The notes below the pieces were generated by a model. That model was not told where the DNA came from, did not search any database, and worked only from the letters and a program-made list of their open reading frames with translations. Below, in pieces: positions 5,752-5,837 of a DNA stretch of 5,837 nucleotides; position 1 is the stretch's first letter; the number at the start of each line of letters is the position of its first letter. Made by a program: the position numbers and the translations under genes. The DNA is from Candidatus Paenalcaligenes intestinipullorum (GTDB taxonomy: Bacteria > Pseudomonadota > Gammaproteobacteria > Burkholderiales > Burkholderiaceae_B): NCBI GenBank assembly GCA_019120675.1, contig DWUQ01000162.1, forward strand, positions 1-5,837, written 5' to 3'.

Positions 5752-5837
5752 TGCCTTTTCCTCTGCAGCACGTACAGCAAACAAAAATCTTGGTGATTGG
5801 CGATGTCATGCTGGACCGTTATTGGTTTGGCTCAACC
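5751..5837 (+). CDS. hldA: D-glycero-beta-D-manno-heptose-7-phosphate kinase (HldA/RfaE domain I), N-terminal fragment cut by the window end
   Basis: Only 29 codons are inside the window, frame open to the last base. After a variable start (MPFPLQHVQQ) they read TKILVIGDVMLDRYWFGST, the opening strand of a PfkB/ribokinase-family sugar kinase and the signature N-terminus of RfaE/HldE, where GDVMLDRYW leads into the sugar site. The enzyme phosphorylates D-glycero-D-manno-heptose 7-phosphate at C1 on the way to ADP-heptose for the LPS inner core. Betaproteobacteria usually have the kinase alone (rfaE1/hldA) with the adenylyltransferase elsewhere; whether it is split or fused here cannot be seen. 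The ATG shares one base with the lapB stop (TAATG), and AGAGGAG (5736-5742) lies eight bases upstream, a strong SD. The position after lapB fits an LPS operon. Confidence 0.88.
   Translation, partial: MPFPLQHVQQTKILVIGDVMLDRYWFGST

Noticed and set aside
1..5837. Whole window as a novel or accessory system
   Set aside because: Every gene belongs to a well-known core family in an order typical of betaproteobacteria, with no foreign-looking segment or unassigned gene.

Overview
The window is a conserved housekeeping stretch from a Gram-negative betaproteobacterium, most likely order Burkholderiales, family Alcaligenaceae (the Bordetella/Achromobacter/Oligella side). The assignment rests on the gene order aroA-cmk-rpsA-ihfB-lapA-lapB-hldA, on the near-family-consensus ribosomal protein S1 with its SSGTTNLGALL tail, and on base composition that looks roughly balanced, below the high-GC Bordetella norm. 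The genus cannot be told from the sequence. All seven genes lie on the + strand and I see no mobile element, CRISPR array, tRNA or rRNA.

Layout. Positions 1-1172 hold the 3' nine-tenths of aroA (EPSP synthase, last-but-one step of the shikimate pathway). It overlaps by ATGA with cmk (CMP/dCMP kinase, 1169-1834). A 103-base leader with a chain of small hairpins and no clear Shine-Dalgarno sequence precedes rpsA (ribosomal protein S1, 1938-3656). Five bases later a GTG starts ihfB (IHF beta, 3662-3985). A strong intrinsic terminator (4018-4046) closes this first unit. A second unit begins with a weak promoter candidate and runs lapA (4111-4464), lapB (4483-5751) and the first 29 codons of hldA/rfaE1 (5751-5837, cut by the window end).

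How the genes work together. The first unit is the tail of the betaproteobacterial 'aro supraoperon' (aromatic amino acid synthesis, nucleotide kinase, translation, nucleoid protein); the link is growth-rate physiology and ancestral gene order rather than one pathway. The second unit is an outer-membrane group: LapA and LapB are inner-membrane proteins tied to lipopolysaccharide assembly and LpxC turnover in E. coli, and HldA makes the ADP-heptose precursor for the LPS inner core. The tight spacing (18 bases, then a one-base TAATG overlap) suggests one transcript and coupled translation.

Novelty. I found no undescribed system. The points most worth a second look are the EPSP synthase substrate-loop substitutions (Ser where Pro101 is usual, Gln where Gly93 is usual), the structured SD-less rpsA leader, the SD-less GTG start of ihfB, and a hairpin-forming short repeat inside the lapA coiled-coil region.
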